A DNA stretch of 64,000 nucleotides from Phytoseiulus persimilis (lineage: Eukaryota; Arthropoda; Arachnida; Mesostigmata; Phytoseiidae): NCBI GenBank assembly GCA_037576195.1, contig CM075101.1, positions 27,714,001 to 27,778,000 on the forward strand, in the 5' to 3' direction. The translations under genes were made by a program, and so were the position numbers. This document shows, one piece after another, positions 38,526-51,402 of the stretch. The notes beneath the pieces were generated by a model. It did not search any database, was not told the origin of the DNA, and saw only the letters and a program-made list of their open reading frames with translations. Within the stretch, counting starts at the first letter, position 1. Every line of letters starts with the position of its first letter.

Positions 38526-38831
38526 AGTCGGCTCGGGGCCCCACCGAAAATTTTCGGCGGAGTCCGGGCTAGTTCGGACGGAGACGGAACGGGGAACACC
38601 AGTCCAGTCCAATCGAGAGCGAAGTGCTCCCTCTAGGCCTCTCTAAGCGAAGCGCTCCTAAAGGTATCCGCGTCGTAGGCGTCGGGCGGGGGACTCTTCG
38701 CGAGATTGAACCGGTGACAATTGTCCGAGGGATGTCATACCGTTTAGTCATATCGCGAGCTCGGCCGACGGAGGCAAACAAACCCAAGGCGTTGCGAGCT
38801 TCCCTACAATCCGATTCCCCGAGCGTAGAGG

Positions 38832-38856
38832 ACTAATCATCCCATCTCTGTTGCAG
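38832..38856 (+). other. 3' splice site of the Mxd bHLH exon
   Basis: The sequence reads GACTAAT, then a pyrimidine-rich run, then TTGCAG. The likely branch adenine is 38836, 20 bases before the AG at 38855-38856. The intron upstream is phase 2, because the exon's first base A completes a codon whose first two bases lie in the preceding exon. Confidence 0.9.
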
Positions 38857-38971
38857 ACGAGCCCATCTGAGAAACTGCTTGGAAAAGTTGAAGGAAATCG
38901 TACCTGTCGGACCTGAATCAAGCCGACACACAACCCTAGGCCTACTGACCAAGGCCAAATCCTATATCAAG
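38857..38971 (+). CDS. Mxd: Mad/Mxd family bHLH exon (helix 1-loop-helix 2), internal exon
   Basis: This 115-base internal exon encodes the bHLH core of a MAX dimerization protein, a nuclear repressor that pairs with Max on CACGTG E-boxes, recruits Sin3/HDAC and opposes Myc. The first base completes an Arg codon begun in the previous exon; 38 codons follow. Helix 1 begins [15 protein letters not shown], the loop is [12 protein letters not shown], and helix 2 ends [10 protein letters not shown]. From family knowledge, the [17 protein letters not shown] string marks Mxd1/Mxi1/Mxd3/Mxd4 and separates them from Mnt, Max and Myc. The acceptor is a TTGCAG end with a CTAAT branch site 20 bases upstream; the donor is AAG/GTGAGT. 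The His/Glu/Arg base-reading residues and the Sin3-interaction helix must be encoded upstream and were not found here. Assignment to the family is firm; the paralogue cannot be decided. Confidence 0.95.
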
Positions 38972-38977
38972 GTGAGT
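38972..38977 (+). other. 5' splice site after the Mxd bHLH exon
   Basis: AAG/GTGAGT is a consensus donor. It follows a complete Lys codon, so the intron is phase 0. The same frame reads on for about 20 codons beyond the donor and then leaves all similarity to Mxd, which supports splicing here. Confidence 0.9.
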
Positions 38978-41473
38978 GCAGTTGATTTGAAAGCCATTTG
39001 TTGCAGCAGCAGATCTCGATCGGTGAAGCCGGCGCAAGGCAACGAGCTCTCAAGTAACATAGTACCGTTGTTTTTTGCCCAGCATTCTAAGTGGGATCCC
39101 TGTCGAAGCTCGCTTGCCTGTTCCTTTCTATCTTCCGCTCCCTCTGAGCGGGACGCTGTGCCACCGCCAGCATGCAAACGGGCGAGCGGGCTCGATAGCG
39201 GAAGACCGACCGACCCGAACGATAGAGTAGGCAACGAAGATCACGCTTGATAAGATTGTCAGAAGGGGAAGCAGCGAGCCGACTGCGGGCTTTCTTTCGA
39301 TGCTCGCACGCTCCGAACGCTTCAACTGTTTTCTCGAAACCGGTTGGCGACCGCGGCGGCATCAATTGTCGCGCCAGTTAATAGGCTAGCGGGCTTGTTG
39401 GCAGAGAGGGGCGAGAGTACGACGCGACATCCCAAGTCCTATGTGAGGCTCACCACCCAGCCGGCGAAGCCGCGAGTCTCTCAGGCCCCCGTCTGATATC
39501 CGGAAGCGGAAGTGAGAGCAAGCAACGGAGAACGCTTTTGAAAATTCTGTTTAGTAAGCGATACTGAGTTGAGTACACACGCACTAACACCCACCCACGT
39601 GGAATCGCTCGGTCGCTCGATCGGAAGCCAGACCGGCCGACGGAGTGGACGCGGAGATGGACAAACAGATGCACTACCCACGGAGCGATCGAGTGGATAT
39701 CTGAGCGAGTGAAAGCTTTCGTCTCGAGCGAGTTCCGACTGCGCCTATCACGGCACCGCTTCACGACGGTTCCGGTCGCAACATCCCAGAAGAGATTTCC
39801 GAGCTTCTCGTGGGACGAAAGCTGTACTTGAGATGGAATCGCGAAAAGTACGCCGTCGACGAGCGTCATCCTCCACGACTACACATTTTCCCTTTTTCGC
39901 ATCATTTTCGTGAGGAATGGAAACTTCACGCGGTGTGAAAGTGGGCGGGAAATCATCACCGAGTCGATCCGAAGTCTCGATCGAATCGGGCCAGTCGCCC
40001 GTGGGCTTGTCTTCGGCTCCGAGAGCGCGCCCTGCTCCCGGTTTGCGGAGGCCGCCATTTTTTGAGCGTGTCTGGGAGCGGCTCGGGAGCGACTCTGAAA
40101 CACAACGCTCTTGACAGTGCTGCGAGTCAGCTTGCCAGCTAGCTAGGCTATGACATGTATGCTAATAAGGAATATGCATAAATGAACGCATACGAATACG
40201 ATATCCTCGGGAGGAGTAGGAGAAGAAGAACTCGCTGACTGTCTGGCTGTTTAATCTGACTCTCTGTTGGTTCTCGGCTCGCTTGCTAGTAGTATTCCCG
40301 CTCAACGTTCCACGACAGGCGTAAGACGAGCGCGTCGTGACGTGTGGGCGAGGAGAAACTCTCAACGATCCAGGAGTGTTCGGCGTGCGAAATAGGTCGA
40401 ACGATCCGACAGTGGTCCCACTATCGGATCGCGGCCTGAGCTCGTGCTCCATGATATTGGCGATGGTTGAAACGAGGTCGTTTTATATCGACGTTTTCCC
40501 GACAGGAGAGGACTATTGGTTCATTGTATAGAGATTTCGGATATCCCTCGTGTCATTTTCATTCCTTATTCCCCCTTCTGACAGGGAGGCCGGGGGGCAG
40601 CGCCCGAAGGGTGCGTTCTCGGAACCCTCGATGGCAGCAGGCGTTTGGCAGAGACAGTCCTAGAGAGTTGGTGTCCTTTGAGATCCAGTTGGTGAATTAA
40701 TGAATCTTCTCAACGAAGTCGGATGTTACCCGCATGGTGCCTTCGCTGATTGCCAACCGCTTCGAAGCGCTTCTCGGGTTCGTCATGCCAACAGATTCAT
40801 CATCATCAGTGAGGCTGCTGACAACGCCTGGGTCTCGTAGGTGGTCAGTATGCTGGAACGTCGCTTAGGTCTGATCGCGTTGCGAAAAGTTTCCGTTGGA
40901 GCAAAATGTACTCGCGATCGCCGGCGGATTGCTTTTTCCAATACCGGAAGATCGCAGCCTTTTCAAGCCGTGCGTTTCCGGCGCCATTCAGTCGCGAAGG
41001 TATCCCAGCGTCGCTTGGGCAACGCTGCTGGAGTCGTCGGATGCAAAAAGTTGTTGAATGCCGATCGAGGCTCATTATTCTGAGAAGCTCGAGTTTACTT
41101 CCCGAAATATCCTGCTGCCTCTAGACTTCAGAGGGGAGAGGAAAAGTTGTCGAAGCGCTCGGCAAACTTCGTTTCCTCCGGTCGGCGGTGCCATTCAAAT
41201 CGGAATTCAAGAACAGCGTGCGAAGACTCGCAATTAGAATTCGTTGCTTCCCCGCTCAAGCTCTCTCGCCTCTATATGATACCCGTCAATGGACTCTTGA
41301 CAGCGTTTTGAAGCATTGACAGCGTTCACGGCTCGCTCCTCTCTGCTATCGCTCCGCCCGTGTTGCTTCGTGATCGAATGACGTGTTCCGCTTAGCGACG
41401 CAGCGTTCTTCTTCCAGCGTTGAAGAGAAGCACTCTCGTGTAGAAGACGCAGGCGATGAGCAGACTGCTCAAT

Positions 41474-41504
41474 GCTCGCTCGCTCGCTCGCCCGCCCGCC
41501 CGCC
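41474..41504. repeat. Compound (GCTC)n-(GCCC)n repeat
   Basis: Four GCTC units pass into GCCC units without interruption. Confidence 0.9.
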
Positions 41505-44334
41505 CTCGCTCTGCTTGGCTGGCTCCTATGTGGGAATAATACAGCTCGTAGGAAGACGGCAACGAGGACAGCGATGGGGACGACGACGGCTGCTGCAAGG
41601 GAGCCCGCGAGTGCAGTGTTGAGCGTGGAAAACGACTCTTATTAAAAAAGACGTCACTTCGAATTAGACTTCAGCAACGGAGGCGCAGCCAGCCCGCCGG
41701 CCGGCTGGCGAGTGAGGCGAGGTGGCAGAAGTGCCGGCCACAAGAGGCATACAGACGCGCAAATATTGCAACCCGACACTCTCGCGGAAGACGCTGGCTC
41801 GTGCAGTCAGTCTCGCCGGTTTCTCACCGGTTGAAGAGGCCAAAAGCTGTTTCCTGGGGGATTAGAGAAGTTTCGAAGAGAGCCGCCGACGACGATGACA
41901 ACGACCTGCAAGAAGCTCAAGAAGTACTTGAGTGGAAATTCGATACGACCAGCAGCGGGAACGGTAGCGGTGCGGACGGCATCGGGTAAGCGCTTTTCAT
42001 GAGTACGTTGCCCTGGCTGAACCGCTCGGAGTCTTTAGCTCGGAGAGTGAGGAGAGGGGTAACGACAGGGAACAATATGGGGCATGGGGGGCCAGGAGGA
42101 CAAAGCAGACGAAAATAGGGTCGAAACTGGGGAGAAAGGGTTCTCGAAAGAAGAACTAAAGTGCTCGAAGCGAGCGACTGGAGGCGAGAAAAGGCGTCCG
42201 AAAGAGTGCTTGATCGAGAACCGAGAGATTTTCAAATGAACTCCGGAGAAGGCGGTGAGTTCAGCCCGGATACGGGGGGAACCGACATTCGGCTCCATAG
42301 CTGTTCGACTAGAGCTCGATTAGCTCGAGGCGCTCCAGAGCGATTTCGCGCCGGGGAACTTTGCGCCGAAGCAAGAACTTGTTCAGAGGTTCGCAAGGAA
42401 CCTCAGGAGTCCTAAGGACACCGTTGTCCGATGCAATTTCTCTCAACTTGACCCTATCAACCGACGAGACAGGCAGTCGGATCCATGAGCTCACGGGAAA
42501 GCACGAGGATTTGCCCGAGCAAGCTCGTGGGCAAGACGCGCCGGCAGTTTCGGACAACAGATGCCGACTTGAGGAGCTGACAGACATCCAGACGCCCGAG
42601 CGAACCCGAAACGTCTCTGAAATTAGATCTGGAGGTTCGTGCTGCACGGAGCTCATATCTTGGATTGCTTAGACGCCCGAAATAGAACGCTCAAGCTATG
42701 CGCGGGAAGGCGTCCAACTCAAGCAGCCCGTCAGCCAACCAACCAGACGGGCGAGCAAACGGTCGACGGGCATTACTCAAATCAAAGTGAGAAGGACTTG
42801 TAGTGAGGCGTACGAGGGTGTTCGTGGTGGAGGGCACGAGGATGTGCTCAAGGAGACACCCAAGCTTCGTTTGCGCTTGTTCCTGATGATTTCGCGCACG
42901 CATTTTCAACAGTGTGTCCTCGGGGAAACGACCTCGTCTCCCCACTTGGCCAGCGCTATTCCTCACGGTTCTCCTGCGGGACTCGTGCAACAAGCCCCAC
43001 TACCTGTAGCAACATGTTCCGGAGAAGAGTGGAATATGACGAAGAGCAGAAATCCTGGCACCAGGAGGGCCCCGGAGACGTTGCGGCGGGCCGACTGGCA
43101 CGGAACCGAGCATTCCGAACATCGGCCGATTTCCCTGACGCTACCGCCAGCAGCGCCAGCCGATACAAACCTACACCTATCTATATGTTATGAGGAGAAG
43201 ACGGGGAAAGCTTTTGACGTCCTGAAAGTGTGCGTCCTTCCTGCCAGCCGACCTCTTGGCGACTTGCCGTTTCCTTGGCAGACGTCCCCGTCGACGCAGA
43301 GCAAAGCATTGAGGAGCCAAACATCGACATGGTGGCACCTAGGACAAGCCGTGAACGGGGGGAATAGGGTGCGCTGGCGAAGGATTCGGGGAACGCACAA
43401 AACAGGGAATCTCAACGTCCTCTCGCTCGCAGATCCTCTTGCTCGCCTGCTTTCAGGATGGATCGGTAGCGATTCGTTTCGAGAAGCATATTCTTTCCGC
43501 GACCTTCAACCGGAGGTCTGAAGGAGGAAGCCCGACGGACTGACTCCTCGGATCCTCTTTGGCTCGAGTGGCCATCTTGTGCGCCATGTCCTCTCGTTGT
43601 TGCTCTAGTTCTAAAACGGATCTGGGTATTTCTCCCGGTTCATCATCCTCCGACGTCTGTTCGGTTCAATACGTCTTCAGAACCGGGTCATCCGGTCTCT
43701 TGAGACGCCGGCTTCTCGCACCTCGACCGGCACCGACTGTCCGGACCTGTGCGGCGCCCCTCGGGCCACCAGGAGACATCGGTGCTTTGAGGCGTGCCGC
43801 GACGTTGTCGATAACCGGCGTATCACTTTTCGTAGAAGCTCCTTTGTAGCTACGTCGGTTCGTGCACACTCCTCCTAAATGGAAGGAGGGGAGACTCGGT
43901 GTGACGAACCGCCCGGCTGCAAGCCATCGCCACTGAGGAAACCACCGACATAGGGAGGATGTTGGGCTGATACCAGTTAGGCCGATCTCGCTTCGAACAC
44001 GTTCGATGATACGCGTCATGAGGCGAGGCGTAGCTGTGAGCTCCCGCCTGGGTTTTCACAGAACGAGGACGGCTCGTTGGACGCGGAGGGAGCGGAGGAA
44101 TAACGGCGGGAAAGCAGCCAGTGGAGAGAGTGGAGTAATATTCGAAGCCGGGCCAACGCAAGAGAGACGAACATCGAAGGGCAAAGAAGTTCCTTTCTCA
44201 TCGCGCTACTCGTTAGCATGCAAAACTTTTTGAGCGATCACTAAACGATAAAGCATCGACTTGCTTGTAGCGTAATTCCACTCGTCGTCAGCTCTCCTGC
44301 ATGCGAGCGAGCGTGCCCGTTGCTGCTTCTGTTG

Positions 44335-44353
44335 CCGTCCGTCCGTCCGTCGG
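44335..44353. repeat. (CCGT)n microsatellite
   Basis: Four CCGT units plus a diverged end. Confidence 0.9.
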
Positions 44354-45045
44354 CGTCGTTGGTGAAAGCACGTCTTCTTGTTACAGCGAACGAACCTTTG
44401 GAGAAAGAATGAGAGAAACCCGGTCAACAGCTGCCAGTCCCGAAAATCTCGGGTCGGTGGGGACCGCACTGCTATAAATTTTCCTCGCAGCACCCGTTTT
44501 GTTGCTCAGCACATTCAGTTGTTCAGCGCACTCCATTTTTCGAGTCACCATATCACCAAGCCAGCCAGGAGAACCGTTCGGACTGGAGTTCGTGTCTTGG
44601 AACGCGAGCGAACAACGGACGTCAGCATTTCCGAAGTCGGTGCATATCAGCATGCATGTGACCGATCCCGCATGGCGGGGCACGGGACCACTCAGCCGAG
44701 CGACCCAGGGCGCTTGGGCAGGTCGTTGAAGAGAGCTGCATTTCGCAAACGCACATCGTTACGTATGTCACGAACTTCGAAGCGCACGATCACGTATTCA
44801 CGCCATCATAGACGACAAGCGTCGACGCGACCCGCGCAGCTCATCTCAAGCCGCCCTGATTGTCGTCGTCCTCGTACCTGTTTTCGGCGCGGCCGCCTAC
44901 TCGGTTGGCGGTGGCGGTGCTGCCGTTGTAGTTGGTGCCGCAGACTTCAGCGCCAGCGGTGAGCCGGCTGTACCGGTGGTGGTGGGAGCCGCGGCGACGG
45001 CGGTGACTGCAGGTCACACTCCATTATTCATCTGAATGAATCTCC

Positions 45046-45115
45046 ACGACGACGACAACGACGACGGCAGTAGTGGCGGTGGCGGCAGCAGCAACAACAA
45101 CAACAACGACGACGG
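45046..45115. repeat. Trinucleotide-rich patch: GAC, GGC/AGC and AAC units
   Basis: GAC units at 45046-45067, GGY/AGY units, then AAC and GAC units to 45115. From an ATG at 45035 the + frame reads as Asp, Gly/Ser, Asn and Asp runs and stops at TAG 45116-45118. No flanking non-repetitive coding sequence was found, so I class it as a repeat. Confidence 0.85.
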
Positions 45116-47495
45116 GTAGGAAATGCCTTTGAAGAACAAAATTAATTAACAGAAACCTGCGGTTAGGACGTGCCCGGCGCCCTCCTGTTGCCCCTCCCTG
45201 AACGTAATCAACGATTTAAGCCTCTCAATGGAGCAGTCGCTGGCGCACGAAGGCCAGCGAAGGCAGACGGCGATGACGCGCTATCCGAGATGAAGCTGTG
45301 ATAAATCGAAGCCGCGACGATGGACGAGCCAATGACTCGATGGATGGATTGATCGATGAACAGATTTGAGCTTTAATGAATGGAAGGGGAGCGACAACAA
45401 AGTCTCAATAAACCGATCGATACCTCGCCCGTCGAGGATTCACGGTCCGATTGGTGGCGCGAGGAAACAATCGATGCTCGATGGCCTGATCGATGAGCCC
45501 TTCGATGGACGCGTTGATGGCTCGAAGGACCTACTGATGGATGTTCACAATGTTTCGGTCGGGAGCCATAGTTTAGATTGAACGGCCGCCCTATCTCGAC
45601 CCACCGTTCGGCTTGGGCTGGCTTCTCGGTACGCCGCCAGGCTTCCTGGACCAAGAAGGTCATCCGAGGGACGTTTTTCCATTGCAATCGGCGAAACGTC
45701 CCCGAGGAGGACAACGCTGTCGATGCCAACGTCGAGCACGGCCGAGAGCTGCGGCGGCGGCGTCAGCAGTTGATCAGCAAGATGACTCCGTTGATATTTT
45801 GTGGAAGCAAAAGCCCTCAGTTTCGCCCGGGCGGTCGCCTGCCCGCTTGGCATTTTCCTCCCTCTCGGTCGGCTGGCGATCTCGGGGGCTGGTTGGACGG
45901 CGACCGCCCGTCTAGATCTCAGATAGAGATCGAATGGGATTTTCCATCTATGAAGAAAGAACAAGATGCAATTTGCTTTATTGGCGTCTACTAGAGTCCT
46001 GAGTGTGGGGGAGAGACCGGCGCTTCGACGCAGGCCCACAAATACTCATACCCACACGCAAACATGAAGACGTCGCTAGAAAGACAGACGGTCGGTCGGG
46101 CGTTTGAGCGAGCTCTTCGACCGCGACGACAAGAACAACCCCAGGCATCGCTGATATCGTCGACGCTCTCGCATTCACGCTTGTCGAGATGTTATCTTGT
46201 TCTGTTGAGTTCAAATTCCGTCCGTGCCGGCTGTTGGTGACGAACATCAGCAACACGGTCGGCAACCCACTACCTAATGTACTCAAATTAAGATCGCAAG
46301 TCGAGATCGAGGCCTGCTCGCACTCAAGTATGCCCATCGATCCGATCGCCGTTGTCGCCTGAGGATCGAGGGAAAACAAGGCCGAGCTGTCCAGAGAGAT
46401 GAGGAGGAGACAAGGCGCTCGCCTGTCGTGAGCATCTACCGTCCAGAGGGAGGAATAGCGGCGACTTGTGAAGTTTCTCCGGTGGAACGTTGTTCCCGTA
46501 CTGAATGAGCACCGCTGGAATTCTTGCGGCTTGCTGGGGCGAATGGTTTCCATCTGGTGGGCCACGGTTGACTAATCCCTATTGTCTTGTTTGTCGTTCG
46601 TTCAGTTGCTAGGTGGATAGGCGGACTGGTTGTCCGTCTCCCGGTCGCTCGGGAAGTCTGGCGGTTCGGTCGCATCATTTCGCCAATGTTCCTCCATCTC
46701 CGCTGGCACAACAGCCTGCGGCAGTACTCGATTAGTTGGGTTACTTGCTTGGCTTGCTCGCTTGCTTGTCGTGTTCGCGGCAAGGGAACAAACGACCAGG
46801 CGAGCGACCAACCGGTCCAGTTGTTCTGCAAACTCTCCTTGACCAATCGATGTCTGTGTGGTTAACCCGACGACCCTCACTTGTTCCTGTTGCGCCCCAG
46901 CCGACGAAACGCTGGCGCGGGTCTGGAACGAGGTGACTCGCTGAACCCGACTCCAACGATGGCAAGTAGGGCGTCAGATCAGATGAACCTCCGCTAATCC
47001 TGCATCGTTGCTCTTGAGCGAGAGGCTCGATGCCGAGAGAGAGGTCTACGAAAGCGAAGACGCGGTGATCCAGCACACAGGCGGAGGCACCTCAGCACCG
47101 AAGCGAACTACGAGAATATCTCTGAGACATCTCGGCGGAAAAACGATTTCCGGATATCCAGATGTATTCGCGCATGTCTCTTGGGTCGAACATTTTCCGT
47201 GGCGAGACGGGAATGTTCTTGCACGACATCCGCTGCTGTCGCGACGTCGGCGGCGGCGTTTGTCATGAGAATGCGGAGCCAAACGAAAACGCTCAGTGGA
47301 GGAGCCTTCTGAACCCGTACGCAGATAAAGACGACGACCGGGCAGGAAGATGTAGAGGAAACTCGCGCACGCAATCGAACATACATGCATAGCCAGGGGA
47401 ACAAGGGGAGGTGCAGGTAGGCAGACGTGAACGACACGGGGCGGGCGGGCGCGAGAACGGTCGTGCGAGCGAACGAGCAGGTAGGCGGACGAGCT

Positions 47496-47530
47496 GGCAG
47501 GCGGGCGGGCGAGCGGGCGGGCGGGCAGGC
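47496..47530. repeat. (GGCG/GGCA)n tetranucleotide repeat
   Basis: GGCG-type units with GGCA and GAGC variants; similar GGCG units occur from about 47437. Confidence 0.85.
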
Positions 47531-50500
47531 AAAAATCAAAAGCCGACTCTCTGCAGCTCCAAGGCGCAGTTCGGAATCGCGGGTGTACTCGTGCAGCACG
47601 TCGCGCTGAAATTGAATTCAGTGCAATTTTTGTCACTCGCCCGGAGGCGCTTCACCGCCGTGATTCGGTCGAACATGGCAGCGACGTCGCTCGCGGTTCA
47701 TAGTAGAGCCGGCAGCGGTGGAATCGGAGAGAAGAGACCGACGCGAAGGACAAACAGACCCTCAAACCTGCCGAGAGAGCGGTCGTTCGACCATCCGACA
47801 ACTTGGGGCTATTTGATGAAACATTCACCAAGTCGGTTGTTCGCAGGTCCGTTCACTCAGTCTCTAGTCGCATCCAGCTGGATCTCCGTCGACTCTTGGC
47901 AGCGACGGCGAGAGCGAGCGAGCGAGTGGCAGCGATGTGGGGCACAGCCGAGCCGACTCGATTTGACTCGGAATTTTGACACAGGTTAACGGCTCGATAG
48001 TTCCCGAGCGGGCGAGAAGCTTCGTTCGAATCCAGGAGTTATGAGAGACGGCTATCGATAGTCCTTGGGGTCGAGCCCGGGAATTTCTCGACGATTCTCC
48101 TCGATGGAGAGACGGACTTCGACGGCAGCGGCGGCGACCGGGGAATTCCTGACCATCATACGACCTCTCGAAGGTCATCCGCACGAGTAGAACGGGAGTG
48201 CCTCGGGTGACTTGGACCCAAACTCCAGCGGAGTCCAGTTCCTCCTCGAGCTGAATCCGAGGAGCAAACGAACGCTGTCTTGCAGCTCGTTCATCTCCGT
48301 GCCGGCTTGTTCTTGGAGCAGACGACTCGTACGGACGGACGTAGTTGAATGGCGCTGCATATGCGGAACTCTAACTGGTTTATCGATACGACGGGGAAGA
48401 GAAATCATGCAATTAGCTCCCGGTCCGCACTAATTTTCTTCACGGGTTCCTTGTCAATCACGAGTCGGCAAGGGTGCGATTAGCGCGTGGCCAGCGACGT
48501 TGTAGAAGCGAGAGGAATCTCGAGGGGCGGCGAAAGCGGGGGACAATAACCGAGAGGGGATCAATTATGATGAAGACGTGGAGATTCGGATACGAGCAAG
48601 GACTGGAGTCGAACGCTTCGCGCATGCCCGGCAGCGTGCACGCAGGCATGCAGAAAGACTCGCGAGCGCTCGAGCAAACCGGAGTTTCTCTTGACTAATT
48701 GAATCATATGTCGCAAGAATGTTACGAAAGCAAGATCCCTCGATTCAGGGAGGACGCCCTCGAATCATCGACCGAACCGGTGGGATGATCCGCGAACGGC
48801 CGAGTCGGTAACGCCGTGCGCAAACCGTAGAGGAATCGAGGAAATGGCCAAAGAGCGTATCGCTATGGCCCAGAGGGAGAGACGGAGCGCTGGATGACGT
48901 CCCGATCGTGCGACGGAGTGACAGAAGACACTCGGCCCAGGTCCTAAATAATATACCAGCTCTGCTGGTTTCTTTTAGCCCCATTTCCGTATTGGAACTC
49001 CCCTCCTCGTATCTTTTCCGAGCCGCTCCTTCCCTCACTCTGCTTACGAGCAGATGTCTTTTACTGCTTTGAGAGCCCCCCCTCGGAACAGCGTCCTTCA
49101 TGAACGCAAATCGAGCTCCGATGTCGATTCATCGCATGCTGTCGCATCCACCTCAGATTTTATGCGTTCCTCGCACACGCCGACCGTCTCCCCTCAAGAC
49201 ACTCAGCCCCTCGCCCCGCTCCTCCGTCTTCCCCAAAGTGACGCTCAGACGGCACGTCACAATTGAAAACGTTGTTCAAGCGAAACATCATCTCGCAGTC
49301 GCATACTGCTGTGCCGTACCAAATGTTTTGATTTGCTTCGACGGTGAAGCTCGCGGCCGCCGCCGCAGCGGAAGCTCCACTGCAGTCAAAGAGGGAAAGG
49401 CGTATCAAGTATTTATGGCTCTCCGCAAGACGAGGGCCACGCGGGCCCGGGGAGGCGAGACCAGGCGCTGCTCGGGGAGAGCGCTCCGTCGGACAAGGGG
49501 GAAGCGAGGTAAAAGAGCTGAGAGGAATCCACTCACTTAATAAGCAAAACAGCATTAAAGGCAACGCTCCTTCCATCCGAAGCTGATGAATAGAGACTCT
49601 GATAACCCTCGACCTCCCCAACTTTACGGCCCCTTTGTTGGCCCTCGGTTCCTCCGTGGAGCGTTGTCCCCTCATTCCTGCGCGGCCTTCGCCTTGTTCC
49701 TCCTCCGACACCTCGTCCTCCTCTCCTCCGAAGCGATCGTCTCCACGACCGCTTCTGCCGAGCGAGCACCGGACTGGCGAGTGCAAATGAAGAGACAGCA
49801 ATCGTGAATATCACGCGACCGTACTCCGCACCATCTAATCGTTGTGCGCTCATGTAAGGAGAACGCCAGCAACTCATACCATTCTTTCTGAATATCGGAG
49901 GTTTCGCACCGATAAACGATAGCGCCCTGCCGCTGTCGGCGGGCGAGAAGTCAATCAAGACTATAATGAAATGGATGGAACAAAGGTTATCGAACCGAAC
50001 TCCTTCCCTCGTTCTCTTTTTTTTCCGCACTCGCTTTGATGGATCAACCGCGCGATCCGCGCCAGAAGGAACGATGAATCCCGATTCCTTCCGATGGATT
50101 CAGAAACATTCGGAGTTCACGTGCTCTTATAGCTTGGATCAACGATCGGAAACGGAGTCGGTCCGATGGTAGTTCGCGGATGAGGGGGATCGGAGTTAGA
50201 GGAAGTGGAGCGCCTACGTTTCGATTCCCGGAATAGGCGAATTCCTCGATATGCTGCGAGTGAACTCGTGAGAGGAATGCGTATGCACGCAACGGATGTG
50301 GAATCGGGGAAGGCGTGCACATCTTCGCTCTACACGTGCATGGATTTCGGCATTGCCCATAGAACTGGGCTCAGAAACCGTTTTGAGGCAGAATTCCTCC
50401 TGCGAGGCGTAGTCGGCGCGGAGACGAGAGTCAACCCACTTCCTTTGAAGGTTAGGAACCTCTGTGACTCTGTGGAGCCTCTGGTCATCGTTGACGAAGC

Positions 50501-51360
50501 CACCGATTCCCTGGAGCGAGAGGCGGCAGCAATTACGCAACCTCCAGCTCGGCTCAGACAAAGAACCAGCGACGCAAATCTCTTCAGTGAGAAGGAAGGG
50601 TCTCTTGCGAACCCCTGTCTCCCATATTCTTCCCGATCTCAAACAAGGAGGCCGAGTCTGTGGACTCGAGACTCTGTCGGTTACATCGCATTGCGTTCAT
50701 GTGACATGACTCGCGGCTTCCTCCTTGCCCTCGACGTCGAACCCGGTAGGAACCTTCGCGCGTGCCGGCGATTCCACTCGGGATATTCGGCTATCAAAAG
50801 CCCGCGTGAAGAACGTGGAGCACTCCTTCCTTCGGTCGAGCTCTACACCGAGTGAGCCTCATACATGAATACGGTTTTCCATCTCACAGCGGAGTTCTTT
50901 CCTGATTGAGGGTTTTCTCGGTGTTCCGGGAATTCGAGAGCCACCACCGAACCGGGCTCGAAAACGGTTCTGTTCACATGCTCGAGCCCTTGTCAGATCA
51001 GCCACGGTTGCAAATGAATAGGAGCTTTCGCTCAGATTTGGGAATAATACTTCCCGAGCAAGCAATGGCTCTGAATGTTGGTCACGCGTCTGTCATAACC
51101 TCTCGTCCAACCAAGCCGCCACCCCCGCCGCCATAACCCGCCACCACAGCTCCGATGGTCAGCGGGCAGGGCAGCCTGCCGCCCCTTGAGGCAGTGCTGC
51201 ATCCTCTAATGAGCACTTGAGATGGGCAGCCATTGTCCAGCAAGACAGATAGATAGACCGGCCGACACAAGCCGCCGAGCGAGAGAGAAACGCTTGGTCG
51301 GAGCACTCAGCTCCACTTGAAATTGGTCGATAATAGAAGTCGAGTCTCTCGGGTCGACAT

Positions 51361-51402
51361 CCGACCGACCGACCGAACGGCCGGCCGGCCCGCCCGCCGC
51401 CG
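51361..51402. repeat. Compound (CCGA)n-(CCGG)n-(CCCG)n repeat
   Basis: Unit types succeed each other without spacers: CCGA, then GGCC, then CCGC. Confidence 0.88.

Larger units (their letters stand above)
36190..38856. other. Region immediately upstream of the Mxd bHLH exon
   Basis: This should be the 3' part of the preceding Mxd intron. It contains one frame-compatible candidate exon (36190-36351, see findings), a C13 tract at 37692-37704 and a compound GAGC/TGCG repeat at 38498-38525. I looked for an exon ending in the family motif HNELEKNR with a phase 2 donor and found none here or further upstream in the window. Confidence 0.55.

Noticed and set aside
42787-43521. 244-codon + open frame in the Mxd intron
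   Set aside because: No similarity to any family I know, no clear splice borders, and overlapping frames in other phases.
48015-48030. GTTCGAATCC resembling a tRNA B box
   Set aside because: No matching A box or cloverleaf pairing upstream. Other TTCGA matches, such as the minus strand near 58960, also lacked an A box.
50205-50855. 216-codon + open frame in the Mxd intron
   Set aside because: No recognisable domain and an overlapping minus-strand frame; consistent with stop-poor CpG-rich sequence.
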